From Candidatus Stackebrandtia excrementipullorum (GTDB taxonomy: Bacteria; Actinomycetota; Actinomycetes; Mycobacteriales; Micromonosporaceae): a DNA stretch of 64,000 nucleotides. Numbering within the stretch: the stretch's first letter is position 1; every line of letters starts with the position of its first letter. The stretch is from NCBI GenBank assembly GCA_019113825.1, contig DXGR01000075.1, positions 1-64,000 on the forward strand, in the 5' to 3' direction. Of this stretch, positions 1 through 9,100 are shown piece by piece. The notes beneath the pieces are model-generated. The model was not told the DNA's origin, did not search any database, and worked only from the letters and a program-made list of their open reading frames with translations. The position numbers were made by a program, and so were the translations under genes.

Positions 1-1
1 A

Positions 2-130
2 CCGCCGAGTCGTCATCCTGGCGAGCCGGGGACCCACCGCCACGCTACGGCGCGGCCGGGGTGAATCCGCTTCCCCCGAAGCGGTAGGGCAGTCTCGCCG
101 CCCGAACCCGACAGCTAACCCGGTAGGCGG
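2..130 (+). ncRNA. ydaO-type c-di-AMP riboswitch
   Basis: The hallmark ydaO/yuaA elements occur in the right order: GCCGAGTC near the 5' end, GGGGACCCA at about 29-37, GGGGTGAATCC at 58-68, a GTAGGG(C) element at 84-90, and the 3' core ACCCGACAGCTAACC at 106-120 followed by GTAGGCGG. CCGCC at 2-6 can pair with GGCGG at 126-130 to close P1, so the whole aptamer lies in the window. The start codon of the next gene is only 14 nt after P1, so control may act on ribosome access or on transcription just upstream. In Actinobacteria this class is known to precede cell-wall hydrolase and Rpf/NlpC-type genes, which matches the gene that follows. No intrinsic terminator is visible between aptamer and gene. 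Confidence 0.9.
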
Positions 131-144
131 ACGAGACGAGAGAC

Positions 145-1140
145 ATGGCTGTGCGAATGAAACATCGCCGGCACCGGTTGTGGATCATTGCCGCCACCGT
201 GTGCGCGTTGATTGTGGTTCCGATGGCACGACCGGCTTCCGCCGACCCCGAAGACGACGGTCACTCCATAGAAGAAGAACTCGAGATCGCGATCGAAGAG
301 TTCGTGGAGGCCGAGCAGGAGCTTGACGTGGCCTTGGAACGTCAGGAGCAACTCCAAGAGACCATCGAGCAAACCAAAGAGGCCATCGAGGTCTTGACCG
401 CGGAGGTTAACGACTTCGCCGAGATCGCCTACGCCAACGGCGGACTGCCGTCGGCCACCGCCATATTGGCGACCGGCTCGCCGGACTCGGCCATCGACGG
501 TTTGTCCATGGTCAGTTACCTGGGCGCGGACAGCGGTCGTCGTCTGCAGGAACTCGTCGAGGCCCGCGATTCGCTGGCCGCCGACGAAAAGGCACTGGAA
601 GACGAGGTCGAAGCCGCAGAGAAGGCCGTCGACAAGAAGGAAAAAGCCAAAAACGATCTTCAGCGTGAGGTCGACGAGCAGAGCGGTCCCAGCGGAGGCG
701 ACTACGGTTCGGCAGAACCCGCGCCGCGCAACCCCGACGGTTCCTGGCCGTCCGAGAGTTGTTCCGTCGACGATCCCACGACCGACGGATGCATCACCGC
801 GCGGATGAACCACGCGTTTAACCAGGCTCGTGCTGCCGGTTTCGACCGGTACGCCTCCTGTTACCGGCCGACCGAAGACGGCGGCGAGCACCCTCGAGGA
901 CGAGCCTGTGACTTTTCGGCTCAGGCCGGTGGGTTCGGCGGCGTCGCCGGCGGCGGTGACAAGACCTACGGTGACAATCTGGCCGCGTGGTTCGTCAACA
1001 ACGCGGACACACTCGGAGTCATGTACGTGATCTGGTTCAACCAGTTCTGGGATCCGGCCAACGGATGGGGGCCGTATTCGGGAGGTAACGGCACCCCGTC
1101 GGGTGACCACACCAACCACGTGCACGTGTCCATGTTCTAG
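145..1140 (+). CDS. Secreted coiled-coil protein with a C-terminal peptidoglycan-peptidase-like domain
   Basis: The 331-residue protein starts with a Sec signal peptide (basic stretch, hydrophobic core, likely cleavage after ASA near residue 33). Residues about 40-180 are charged and predicted coiled coil, like the N-terminal part of actinobacterial NlpC/P60 and Rpf-type wall proteins. The C-terminal part (about 200-331) has a Cys/His pattern ending in NHVHVSMF, with HPRGRACDF earlier, resembling the C-terminal domain found on many actinobacterial secreted wall proteins related to D,D-peptidase folds. A role in peptidoglycan remodelling is inferred. The gene is directly downstream of a c-di-AMP riboswitch, which supports a wall or osmotic role. 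It ends facing two minus-strand genes. The catalytic activity is uncertain. Confidence 0.8.
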   Translation: MAVRMKHRRHRLWIIAATVCALIVVPMARPASADPEDDGHSIEEELEIAIEEFVEAEQELDVALERQEQLQETIEQTKEAIEVLTAEVNDFAEIAYANGGLPSATAILATGSPDSAIDGLSMVSYLGADSGRRLQELVEARDSLAADEKALEDEVEAAEKAVDKKEKAKNDLQREVDEQSGPSGGDYGSAEPAPRNPDGSWPSESCSVDDPTTDGCITARMNHAFNQARAAGFDRYASCYRPTEDGGEHPRGRACDFSAQAGGFGGVAGGGDKTYGDNLAAWFVNNADTLGVMYVIWFNQFWDPANGWGPYSGGNGTPSGDHTNHVHVSMF

Positions 1141-1218
1141 CGGCGCGACGACTCCGCCGAAAAGGTACGAGTGGTCGGTGCGGTGACCGTCATCGTGTCG
1201 GCCACACGGTGCCGACGG

Positions 1219-1557
1219 CTAGAGCTGCTCGAGGTCCTCGTGTTCACCCGCGGACATCGCGAGCCGACGTCGCTGCCGAAATTCGACGGCGACCAACGTG
1301 AAACCTCCGGACAGGAACACGATCGCGACGACACCGATCAGCGGACTCGCCGCCCCCAACGCCATCGAACCGATAAAAGCTCCCAATGGCAGCAACACGA
1401 GAGTCCCGGTCGCGCGACGCGTGTCCCATCTCGGTTTCCGAGAGCCGTTGAGCACACTGCCGATCGCGCCACCGATGTAATGTTGCCGCCCGCTACGGGC
1501 GGCAACCAGGCGAGAGTTCTTGAGGGCTCGGGCACGCTGCCGCAGACCGATTCTCAC
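1219..1557 (-). CDS. Small membrane protein with a two-helix module
   Basis: The 112-residue protein is basic at the N terminus (1-50), has two closely spaced hydrophobic helices (about 50-90) and a charged tail ending in EHEDLEQL. It starts with GTG, preceded by AGGA six bases upstream. The helical stretch (GAFIGSMALGAASPLIG) closely matches that of the upstream gene (SAFTGSAALGAGSGGIA), so the two genes share a paralogous membrane module. It follows the VOC-domain gene by 17 nt and is almost certainly cotranscribed with it. I do not recognise the family; its function is unknown. Confidence 0.65.
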   Translation of the reverse strand: MRIGLRQRARALKNSRLVAARSGRQHYIGGAIGSVLNGSRKPRWDTRRATGTLVLLPLGAFIGSMALGAASPLIGVVAIVFLSGGFTLVAVEFRQRRRLAMSAGEHEDLEQL

Positions 1558-1574
1558 GATATGTCCTACCGTTG

Positions 1575-3200
1575 TTATTTGCCGTCGCCGTCGACGATGG
1601 TTTCGGCTCGCTGCTTCAGCTCGGTGATGGCCAGGCCATGACCATCCGGGTCGAGGAAGGACGCCGCGCGCAAATCATGCACCTCACCCGACAGAGCCGA
1701 CCGTGGAGGGTGGGTGAAGGTGACCCCTCGGGCGCTCAAGGTGCGATATGCGGAGTCGATGTCACCGACCTCGAAGGTCAAATGCATGACCGGGTCACCG
1801 GACCCGGGTGCGTCATCTCGCCGCCACAGTAGAACCCGTCCGAAGCCCGCTTCGAGTAGTACCGCGTCACGAGCGCGGTCGATCTCCACGAGTCCGAGAA
1901 GTTCGGTGTAGAACATCACCGACGCGGCCAGATCCGAGACGATGAGTGTCGCCGCGACGTCGCGGACCGCCTCCGGCGCCAACGACGTCTCCTCGGCATA
2001 TGCCGACAACAGATCACTGCCTGCGCTTTCGGCGGCCAACAGGTTCAGCGGTGCCTCGGTGACCACATCGTTCGACCGTTCCACCGGCTCATCGTCGCCG
2101 ACGGGATCGTCGACGACGTCGGCGACCACCGGGGAAGGTGAACTCGCGGCCGCGTGGGTCGTGGGGACGTCGTCGGTGGGTGCATCGACGGTTTTCTTCG
2201 GTTCCGTCGCCTCCGCGGCGTCGACGGGCACCCGATCGGATGCCTCCACCTCCACGGGTCCCGTCGCGGCCGCCTCGACGCCCGGTGCTTCGAGGGCCTC
2301 CTGCTGCACCGTGTCGGCCGGTGCAACGACGGTATCGCCGACTCCGACGGAGAGCTCCCGTGACGGTGTCGCTTCGGTGATGTCATCCGCATCGTCGGCC
2401 GGTTTTTCGACGGCGCCGGACTCAAGCGCTGCAACGGTGGTCGGGGGAGGAGCGTCCTCCGTCGACTGCCGAGGTGAGGGCGTCATCGTGGCGGCCGCCT
2501 GTGTCGTCGGCTGCTCGCGGGTTTGGGCTCGTTGCATGCTGCGTTCGAGATCCGCCAAACTGTTGAGCTCGGAGTCGTCGAGACCGGCGGCGGGTTCCTC
2601 GTCCACTTTCAGATCGTCAATGTTGAAATCGGCCACCGACGTCGTGCGGACGGGATAGGCGGCAAAAAACGCCTTTGCCCGGGCAGAGGTCGCCACCGCG
2701 ATGGCGCCCAACAGAAACAGAAACGACAACGCGGCAATGCCGCCGCTACCGGCACCCAACGCGGCCGAGCCGGTGAATGCCGACAGGAGTAGTAAAAAGA
2801 AGGCCCACGATGCACGGCCGGCGGTCCAACCCCGTGACGCCAGGATCCCGACCTGTCGACCGCCGGCCCCGGTGCGACCCATGCGCTGGCGCCGGTCCAT
2901 TTCGTGCGTGGCCCACCAGCTACGCCAGCCCCGCTGTTTCGGTTGCGAGCGGCCGACACCTCGCCCGCGCGCGGGGCCCGACCGTGCACCGCTGCGCTGT
3001 TGCGTACGTTGTGCACGTTGTGCATCTCGAGCATGTTGGGCGGCGCGCGCGTTGACCTTCGTCTGTTGGTTGCGAGCCTGCTGGCGCGGCGCTCCCCGTG
3101 CCGCGGCTTTTCCACCGCGAGGGGGAGCAGCCTTGGGCGCGGCCCTGCGCGCGGTGTTGCGGGCCGGTTGCCGGGGTGGCTGACGCGGTGGTTGACGCAT
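1575..3200 (-). CDS. Membrane-anchored VOC (glyoxalase/bleomycin-resistance-like) domain protein
   Basis: The 541-residue protein has three parts. Residues 1-130 are extremely basic (repeats of Arg, Gln, Pro, Ala). Residues 131-172 form two hydrophobic helices. A long Ala/Pro/Thr/Asp/Glu linker of low complexity runs to about residue 410. The last 120 residues are a VOC-type fold (AATLIVSDLAASVMFYTELL, then HLTFEVGDI, then SFLDPDGHGLAITE). The VOC family includes dioxygenases, glyoxalases and binding-only resistance proteins; which applies here cannot be told. AAGGA six bases ahead of the ATG supports the start, and a possible -10 (TAACAT) lies about 40 bp upstream. A VOC domain tethered by a disordered linker to a membrane hairpin is unusual. 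The VOC domain is probably cytoplasmic. Confidence 0.75.
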   Translation of the reverse strand: MRQPPRQPPRQPARNTARRAAPKAAPPRGGKAAARGAPRQQARNQQTKVNARAAQHARDAQRAQRTQQRSGARSGPARGRGVGRSQPKQRGWRSWWATHEMDRRQRMGRTGAGGRQVGILASRGWTAGRASWAFFLLLLSAFTGSAALGAGSGGIAALSFLFLLGAIAVATSARAKAFFAAYPVRTTSVADFNIDDLKVDEEPAAGLDDSELNSLADLERSMQRAQTREQPTTQAAATMTPSPRQSTEDAPPPTTVAALESGAVEKPADDADDITEATPSRELSVGVGDTVVAPADTVQQEALEAPGVEAAATGPVEVEASDRVPVDAAEATEPKKTVDAPTDDVPTTHAAASSPSPVVADVVDDPVGDDEPVERSNDVVTEAPLNLLAAESAGSDLLSAYAEETSLAPEAVRDVAATLIVSDLAASVMFYTELLGLVEIDRARDAVLLEAGFGRVLLWRRDDAPGSGDPVMHLTFEVGDIDSAYRTLSARGVTFTHPPRSALSGEVHDLRAASFLDPDGHGLAITELKQRAETIVDGDGK

Positions 3201-3555
3201 ATTCCGTCCTTAAGTGCATCGGACTTGATGCGTCGATGTTACCGGTTGCGTGCGCGTGGAAACGCGCCCTGATCGTCAGGAATGCGACAATGCGACGATT
3301 CGGCGATCGCCATGACGTTGGGAGCCAATAAGTACAGGTAAACCGCAGTCGATCGCACCATCGGACCGTCCTTGTCGGACCCGGCTGTTACACAACCGCC
3401 CCATCACGTCGACGGGCCGTCCGGATAAGTTCGACGCAGTGTCGAAATGAGACGTGGGCGTACGAGAAGCTTCGGCCGAGGCGTTGAACAAAGCGGCACC
3501 CGAGACCGGGCCGCGTCGACACGTTGACGTGTTTGCGCGGCCCGGTCGTCGGGAT
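3201..3555. other. Intergenic region between the VOC gene and trpEG
   Basis: No convincing gene was found in these 355 bases. On the minus strand they hold the presumed promoter of the VOC-domain gene (TAACAT at 3241-3236) and, at the far end, the hairpin that follows trpEG. Frames open here have no ribosome-binding site and no recognisable product. Confidence 0.5.
3505..3546 (-). terminator. Hairpin downstream of trpEG
   Basis: An 11-bp perfect inverted repeat, ACCGGGCCGCG and CGCGGCCCGGT, encloses a 20-nt loop, starting ten bases past the trpEG stop codon. No T-tract follows, as is common for actinobacterial terminator hairpins. Confidence 0.6.
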
Positions 3556-5679
3556 TCACCGACGGTCGGTGAGACGCAAGGCGTTCCCGATGATGCGATG
3601 CCCGGCATCGCCGCCGGCTGTCAAGATCGACTCCGGGTGAAACTGGACGGCGAAACGTCGACGCTTCGTGTCCTCGATGGCCATCACCACGTCATCGGTC
3701 ACGGCGGTCACCGTGAAATCGTCCCGGATCTGGTCCGCGGTGGCGTACAGCGAGTGATATCGGGCTGCGGTGATCTCGTCTGGCAGGCCGGTGAACAACT
3801 GTCCGCCCGACACCTTCACCGTTGCCGGCTTGCCGTGCCAGGGCACTCCCAACGTCGACAGTGAACCACCGGCGGCCTCCACCATCGCCTGTAGGCCCAG
3901 ACAGACACCGAACGCCGGCAACCCGCGACGGTATATCTCCTCCAGGAGCCCGACACAGTTAAAGTCGCCGGGAGTGCCCGGGCCCGGCGACAACACCACC
4001 AGATCCGGGTCGACCCGATCCCACACGTCCGGTCCGAAGCCGTACCGCAGCGTCGTCACCTCGGCGCCGTGCTGACGGAAATAATCGCCCAGCGTGTGAA
4101 CGAACGAATCCTCGTGGTCGACCAGCAGGACGCGCCTGCCCAGACCCGCAGGGCCTCCGATTCTCTCCACCGGCGTGGCGGCCACGGCGGCCGAGGCTTT
4201 CTGGGCCACCGCTTCCAACAGTGCGCGGGCTTTCAGGTAGGTCTCGCGTTCCTCTGCGTCGGGATCGGAGTCGAACAACAACGTCGCTCCGGCTCTCACC
4301 GACGCCACACCGTCACGGATCTGCGCCGTACGCAGCGTCAACCCGGTGTTCATGTCACCGTTCACACCGATTTTGCCGACCGCGCCGCCGTACCACCGAC
4401 GCGGCGTGGTCTCATGCTGTTCGATGAACCGCATCGCCCACGTTTTCGGTGCGCCCGTGACCGTCACGGCCCACATGTGCGTCAGAAACGCGTCGAGAGC
4501 ATCCATCTCCGGACGCAGGCGCCCCTCGATGTGGTCCACGGTGTGAATGACCCGCGAATACATTTCGATCTGTCGTCGGCCGAGGACCTGCACCGACCCC
4601 GGTACACACACCCGGGCCTTGTCGTTTCGGTCCACGTCGGTGCACATCGTGAGCTCCGACTCCTCCTTGGCCGAAGCCAACAGTGCCGCGATGTTGGCCG
4701 CGTCACCCAGCGCGTCCTCGCCACGCGCGATCGTTCCCGAAATCGGGCAGGTCTCCACCCGATCCCCGTTGACGCGCACGAACATCTCCGGGGACGCACC
4801 CACCAGGTATTCGGCCTCGCCCAGGTTGAAAAAGAACTCGTACGGTGCGGGGTTGGCCGTCCGCAGGCGGCGGTACAGTTCGGCGGGCGACTCACAGACG
4901 GCGTGCATCTGGTGCCCCGGCACCACCTCGAACAGATTTCCGGCGGCGAATTCCTTTCGCGCCAGCCGTACCGTCTCGGCGTACGAGCCGGGCACCGGGT
5001 CGGGCGGCGTCGACGTCGCCGGCCGGTAGGGAGTGGCCGACAACGTGCGGTCCAGGCCGTGCGTCGAGCGTCCGTCGACGGTGAACTCGTAACTGAACCG
5101 GTGGGCCAACTCGCGTTTGCGGTCCAGGATCGTCAAACGGTCCGGCAGATGGAGAACCAGGTCGCGATGATCGTCGCTCCGAGGCTGGGCCATGGCCACG
5201 GACTCAAACTGGAACGCCAGGTCGTAACCGAATGCGCCATAGAAGCCAAGATGTTCGTCGTCGCAGTCCAACGCCTTCAGCGCGGCACGCAAAGCGGTGA
5301 AAACGGTGGGGCGCCTACTGCGCTCCTCCTCGGTGAACACCGCCTCTCCGTCGGGGATGTGAACACCGACGTGGTCGGGACCCTCGTCCACGACCTCACC
5401 GACAGCCGACACGGCCGCTGCGAACACCGGAAAAATCACGCTCCCACGAGCGTTCAACGCGGTGACCGTGACCGTGCGATCGCGCGCAGCCAACTCCAGG
5501 CAGGGATCGACATAAGCCATATGCCACCGGGAATACCTGCCCGGATACTCCATTCCGGAACTGAGAACGCCACCTCGGCGGGTTTCAACGGCGTCGATGA
5601 TCTCATCGAACGCGGTGGACGTGATCGCTTCAGCCGAGCGGCTGATCTCGATCCCGGAGGGGGTCACATATGCCGTCAT
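3556..5679 (-). CDS. trpEG: Fused anthranilate synthase, TrpE-TrpG
   Basis: This protein converts chorismate and glutamine to anthranilate, the first committed step of tryptophan synthesis. The N-terminal two thirds is the chorismate-binding TrpE part, with a Trp-feedback-type region near GVLSSGMEYPGRYSRW and the core ending in YGGAVGKIGVNGDMNTGLTL. The C-terminal part is a class I glutamine amidotransferase with nucleophile Cys in FGVCLGLQAM and the His/Glu pair in QFHPES. I place the start at the ATG at 5679 (MTAYVTPSG) because AGGAAGG lies seven bases upstream. A longer reading from 5739 would begin inside a perfect hairpin and has no such site. The product is about 707 residues. A leader peptide with two Trp codons precedes it, so attenuation by charged tRNA-Trp is likely. 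Confidence 0.95.
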   Translation of the reverse strand: MTAYVTPSGIEISRSAEAITSTAFDEIIDAVETRRGGVLSSGMEYPGRYSRWHMAYVDPCLELAARDRTVTVTALNARGSVIFPVFAAAVSAVGEVVDEGPDHVGVHIPDGEAVFTEEERSRRPTVFTALRAALKALDCDDEHLGFYGAFGYDLAFQFESVAMAQPRSDDHRDLVLHLPDRLTILDRKRELAHRFSYEFTVDGRSTHGLDRTLSATPYRPATSTPPDPVPGSYAETVRLARKEFAAGNLFEVVPGHQMHAVCESPAELYRRLRTANPAPYEFFFNLGEAEYLVGASPEMFVRVNGDRVETCPISGTIARGEDALGDAANIAALLASAKEESELTMCTDVDRNDKARVCVPGSVQVLGRRQIEMYSRVIHTVDHIEGRLRPEMDALDAFLTHMWAVTVTGAPKTWAMRFIEQHETTPRRWYGGAVGKIGVNGDMNTGLTLRTAQIRDGVASVRAGATLLFDSDPDAEERETYLKARALLEAVAQKASAAVAATPVERIGGPAGLGRRVLLVDHEDSFVHTLGDYFRQHGAEVTTLRYGFGPDVWDRVDPDLVVLSPGPGTPGDFNCVGLLEEIYRRGLPAFGVCLGLQAMVEAAGGSLSTLGVPWHGKPATVKVSGGQLFTGLPDEITAARYHSLYATADQIRDDFTVTAVTDDVVMAIEDTKRRRFAVQFHPESILTAGGDAGHRIIGNALRLTDRR

Positions 5680-5728
5680 CACGGGCCTTCCTGGCAGATG
5701 GGTGTTTGCCGGGCGGCCACGAGAGGCA

Positions 5729-5746
5729 ACCGCCGTCATCGGCGGT
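5729..5746 (-). promoter_or_regulatory. Hairpin between the trp leader peptide and trpEG
   Basis: ACCGCCG, a 4-nt loop and CGGCGGT form a perfect 7-bp stem between the leader-peptide stop and the trpEG ribosome-binding site. It could be the terminator or a competing arm of the attenuator. No clear T-tract follows, so its exact part in the switch is unproven. Confidence 0.5.
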
Positions 5747-5783
5747 CGGTGCGTGTCAACGTGTCACCGAAAAGGGGCCGCCG

Positions 5784-5822
5784 TCAGCGGCGCCACCAGG
5801 CCTGATCAATGTTGATACGCAT
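5784..5822 (-). CDS. trpL: trp operon leader peptide (attenuator)
   Basis: The minus strand encodes the 12-residue peptide MRINIDQAWWRR, ended by TGA, 104 nt ahead of the trpEG start. Tandem Trp codons in a short ORF just upstream of a trp biosynthetic gene are the signature of ribosome-mediated attenuation. Stalling at the Trp codons when charged tRNA-Trp is scarce would change folding of the following GC-rich RNA (including the stem at 5729-5746) and allow trpEG expression. No Shine-Dalgarno site is visible; a -10-like TATGGT lies shortly upstream, so the leader may be translated from a very short 5' end. Leader peptides of this type are known in Streptomyces and other Actinobacteria. Confidence 0.85.
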   Translation of the reverse strand: MRINIDQAWWRR

Positions 5823-5877
5823 GCGCCACACCATAGCACCGGATATTGACGCTTCCGATGTAGTGGTGGCGATCACC

Positions 5878-5932
5878 GTGGTCACGACGGTGCCCGTCGG
5901 TCATGTGTATCCGTTGGCGCCGTCGTGACCAC
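5878..5932. repeat. 13-bp inverted repeat between the trpEG and ileS leaders
   Basis: GTGGTCACGACGG at 5878-5890 is repeated exactly in inverse orientation at 5920-5932, 29 bp apart, in the short space between the divergent trpL and ileS control regions. The right arm overlaps the area where an ileS promoter is expected (TAAGCT at 5939-5944). It could be a shared operator or an RNA stem; nothing identifies a binding protein. Confidence 0.55.
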
Positions 5933-5949
5933 CGTGGTTAAGCTTGACG

Positions 5950-6160
5950 TGGCCACGACCCGGCGATCACCGGCGAGCCATCCGGAAGAACGGACCGACC
6001 GCCACCGCGTCGGTCTCACTAGAACCGGACGGGTCCGGCCCGACACAGCCGGGCAACGAGCGGACGGTCCCGTGCCGTCAAGCGAGGTGGTACCGCGAGC
6101 CGTCAGGCGCGTCCTCGCATACGGCACAACCGACTTGAACCGGCCGTTGCGAAGGAGACA
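5950..6160 (+). ncRNA. Ile T-box riboswitch, translational type
   Basis: The conserved T-box sequence is present as GAGGTGGTACCGCG at 6084-6097, about 70 nt ahead of ileS. Upstream, GGCGATCACCGGCGAGCC at about 5962-5979 followed by TCCGGAAGAACGG matches the very short Stem I of actinobacterial ileS T-boxes, with AUC (5966-5968) as the Ile specifier codon. No terminator hairpin is visible. Instead GTCCTCGCA (6111-6119) can pair with TGCGAAGGA (6148-6156), which holds the Shine-Dalgarno site. Uncharged tRNA-Ile binding would therefore free the ribosome-binding site, as established for translational T-boxes of Mycobacterium ileS. Confidence 0.92.
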
Positions 6161-6163
6161 TCG

Positions 6164-9100
6164 ATGGCCTATCCGAAGGACGACCCTGCGCGGGGCGTGC
6201 CCGCAAGCCCCAAGCTGCCCGAGGTTGAGGAACGAGTTCTGGCTCACTGGGCCGAGGACAAAACCTTCACCGCGTCCGTAGACAACCGTCCCGCCGGCCC
6301 CGGCGGCGACAACGAGTTCGTTTTCTATGACGGTCCGCCCTTCGCCAACGGCCTCCCGCATTACGGCCACCTGCTCACCGGATATGTCAAAGACATTGTT
6401 CCCCGTTACCAGACCATGCGCGGTCGCCGTGTCGAACGCCGTTTTGGTTGGGACTGCCACGGCCTGCCCGCCGAAGTCGAAGCGGAGAAGCAACTGGGCA
6501 TCACCAGCAAGGCCGAGATCGAGGAGCTCGGTGTCGAGCGGTTCAACGAGGCCACCCGTGACTCGGTGTTGAAGTACACGCGTGACTGGGAGCGTTACGT
6601 CACCCGGCAGGCTCGTTGGGTCGACTTCGACAACGACTACAAGACCCTCGACCTCAGCTACATGGAAAGCGTCATGTGGGCGTTCAAGTCCCTGTATGAA
6701 AAGGGACTGATCTATGAGGGTTACCGCGTCCTGTGGTACTGCTGGCGGTGCGAAACCCCGCTGTCCAACACCGAGACCAGGATGGACGATACGTACCGGG
6801 ATCGCCAGGACCCCGCGGTGACGGTGACGCTCCCACTGGACTCGGGCCCACTCGACGGCGTCAACATGTTGGTGTGGACCACGACCCCGTGGACACTGCC
6901 GTCCAACCTCGCTGCGGCCGTTCACCCGGACGTCGACTACGTCGTGGTCGAACACGACGGTCGCCGGTACCTGTTGGCCGAGGCCCGTGTGGCGGCATAC
7001 GCACGTGAGCTGGGAGAGAACCCGACGGTCGTGTCACGTCACGTCGGATCGGAGCTGATCGGGCTCACGTACCGTCCGCCGTTCGACTTCTTCGCCGGAC
7101 GTGAGAACGCACACCAGGTGCTCGCGGCCGACTACGTGACCACCGACGACGGAACAGGGATCGTCCACATCGCTCCGGCGTTCGGTGAGGAGGACAAGGT
7201 CGTCACCGACGCGGCCGACATCGAACCCGTCGTCCCGGTCGACGCCACCGGCTGCTTCACCGAGGAGACGCCGCCATACGCGGGTCAGCAGGTCTTCGAC
7301 GCGAACAAGGCGATCATCCGAGACCTCAAGGATGCGGGGCGCATGTTGCGCCACGACACCTACGTGCACTCCTACCCGCACTGTTGGCGGTGCGACTCGG
7401 CGCTCATCCAGCGCGCGGTGTCGAGCTGGTTCGTCGCGGTCTCGCGGTTCCGTGACCGCATGGTTGAACTCAACCAACAGATCGACTGGACACCCGAACA
7501 CGTCAAGGACGGCCAGTTCGGTAAATGGCTGGAGGGCGCCCGGGACTGGAACATCTCCCGTAACCGGTTCTGGGGTTCACCGATCCCGGTCTGGGTATCG
7601 GACGATCCACAGCACCCGCGAGTCGACGTTTACGGTTCGCTTGCCGAACTGGAACGTGATTTCGGAGTGACGGTGACAGACCTGCACCGGCCCTACATCG
7701 ACGAGTTGACGCGCCCCAACCCCGATGACCCGACCGGGAAATCGACGATGCGGCGTGTCCCCGAGGTTTTGGACTGCTGGTTCGAATCCGGGTCGATGCC
7801 CTTTGCGCAGGTGCACTACCCGTTCGAGAACTCCGAGTGGTTCGAGAACCACTACCCGGGTGACTTCATCGTCGAGTACAGCCCGCAAACGCGCGGTTGG
7901 TTCTACACGATGCACGTCTTGGCGACCGCGCTGTTCGACCGTCCGGCGTTTAAAACGTGCGTGGTGCACGGAACGCTGTTGGGCGAGGACGGCCGGAAGA
8001 TGTCCAAGAGCCTGCGCAACTATCCCGACGTCTACGAGGTGTTCGACTCGTACGGTGCCGACGCGATGCGGTGGTTCCTGGTCGCCTCCCCGGTGTTGCG
8101 TGGGGGAGACATGCCGGTCACCGAGGTCGGTATTCGCGACACGGTGCGACAGGTGATCCTTCCCCTGTGGAACGTCTGGTATTTCTTCTCGCTGTACGCC
8201 ACCGCGTCCGGCTACGACGCCACACCCGGTGAATCTGCCGATCGCGCGGCCACCAGTGGCAACGACCTCGACCGTTACATCCTGGCCAAAACCGGACGGT
8301 TGGTCTCCGACGTCACCGTCGCGATGGACGCCTACGACCTCTCCGCGGCCTGCAACCACGTCCGGTTCTACCTGGACGCGCTCACCAACTGGTATGTGCG
8401 CCGTTCCCGCGATCGATTCTGGGAAGGCGACCACGATGCCTGCGCGACACTGGCCGCGGTCCTGAAGACGGTGTGCGAGGTCGCAGCCCCGTTGCTGCCG
8501 CTGCTGACCGAGGACATCTGGCGTGGTCTGACCGGGGAACGTTCGGTGCACCTGGCCGACTTCCCCAAAGCCGCAAGCCTTCCCGTCGACGAGAAACTCG
8601 TGGCCGACATGGACGCGGTACGTGAGGTCTGTTCGTCCGCGCTGTCCCTGCGTAAGGCGAAGAAGCTGCGGGTTCGACTCCCGTTGGCGGAACTGACGGT
8701 GGCCACCCCGAACGCGGACGCCCTGCGACGGTTCGAATCCCTGATCGCCGACGAGGTCAACGTCAAGAGCGTCACGTTCGTCGAGGATGTCGCCTCGTAT
8801 TGTGATCAGACGCTGACCCTCGTCCCCAGGGTTCTCGGGCCCCGGCTCGGAAAGGACGTTCAACGAGTCATTAAAGCGGTCAAGACGGGCGATTGGACCG
8901 CCGACGCCAACGGAGTTACCGCCGCCGACGTCGTTTTGGAGGACGGCGAGTATGAGCTGACGCTGACTCCGCGCGCCGCCGAACGCACCGCCACATTGTC
9001 GTCGGGGGCCGGTGTCGTCGTCCTCGACACCGAGGTGACACCGGCACTGCTCGCCGAAGGCGTGGCACGCGACGTCGTCCGGGTTGTGCAACAGGCGCGT

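Noticed and set aside
4069-5805. Long open frame opposite trpEG
   Set aside because: It is the antisense shadow of a clear trpEG gene in GC-rich DNA, with no recognisable protein content.
5740-5822. Longer trpEG N terminus starting at 5739
   Set aside because: The start would fall in a hairpin loop without a ribosome-binding site, while 5679 has a strong one and fits the family N terminus.
7780-7796. tRNA T-loop-like GGTTCGAATCC
   Set aside because: It lies inside ileS coding for the conserved WFESGS segment, and no cloverleaf forms around it.
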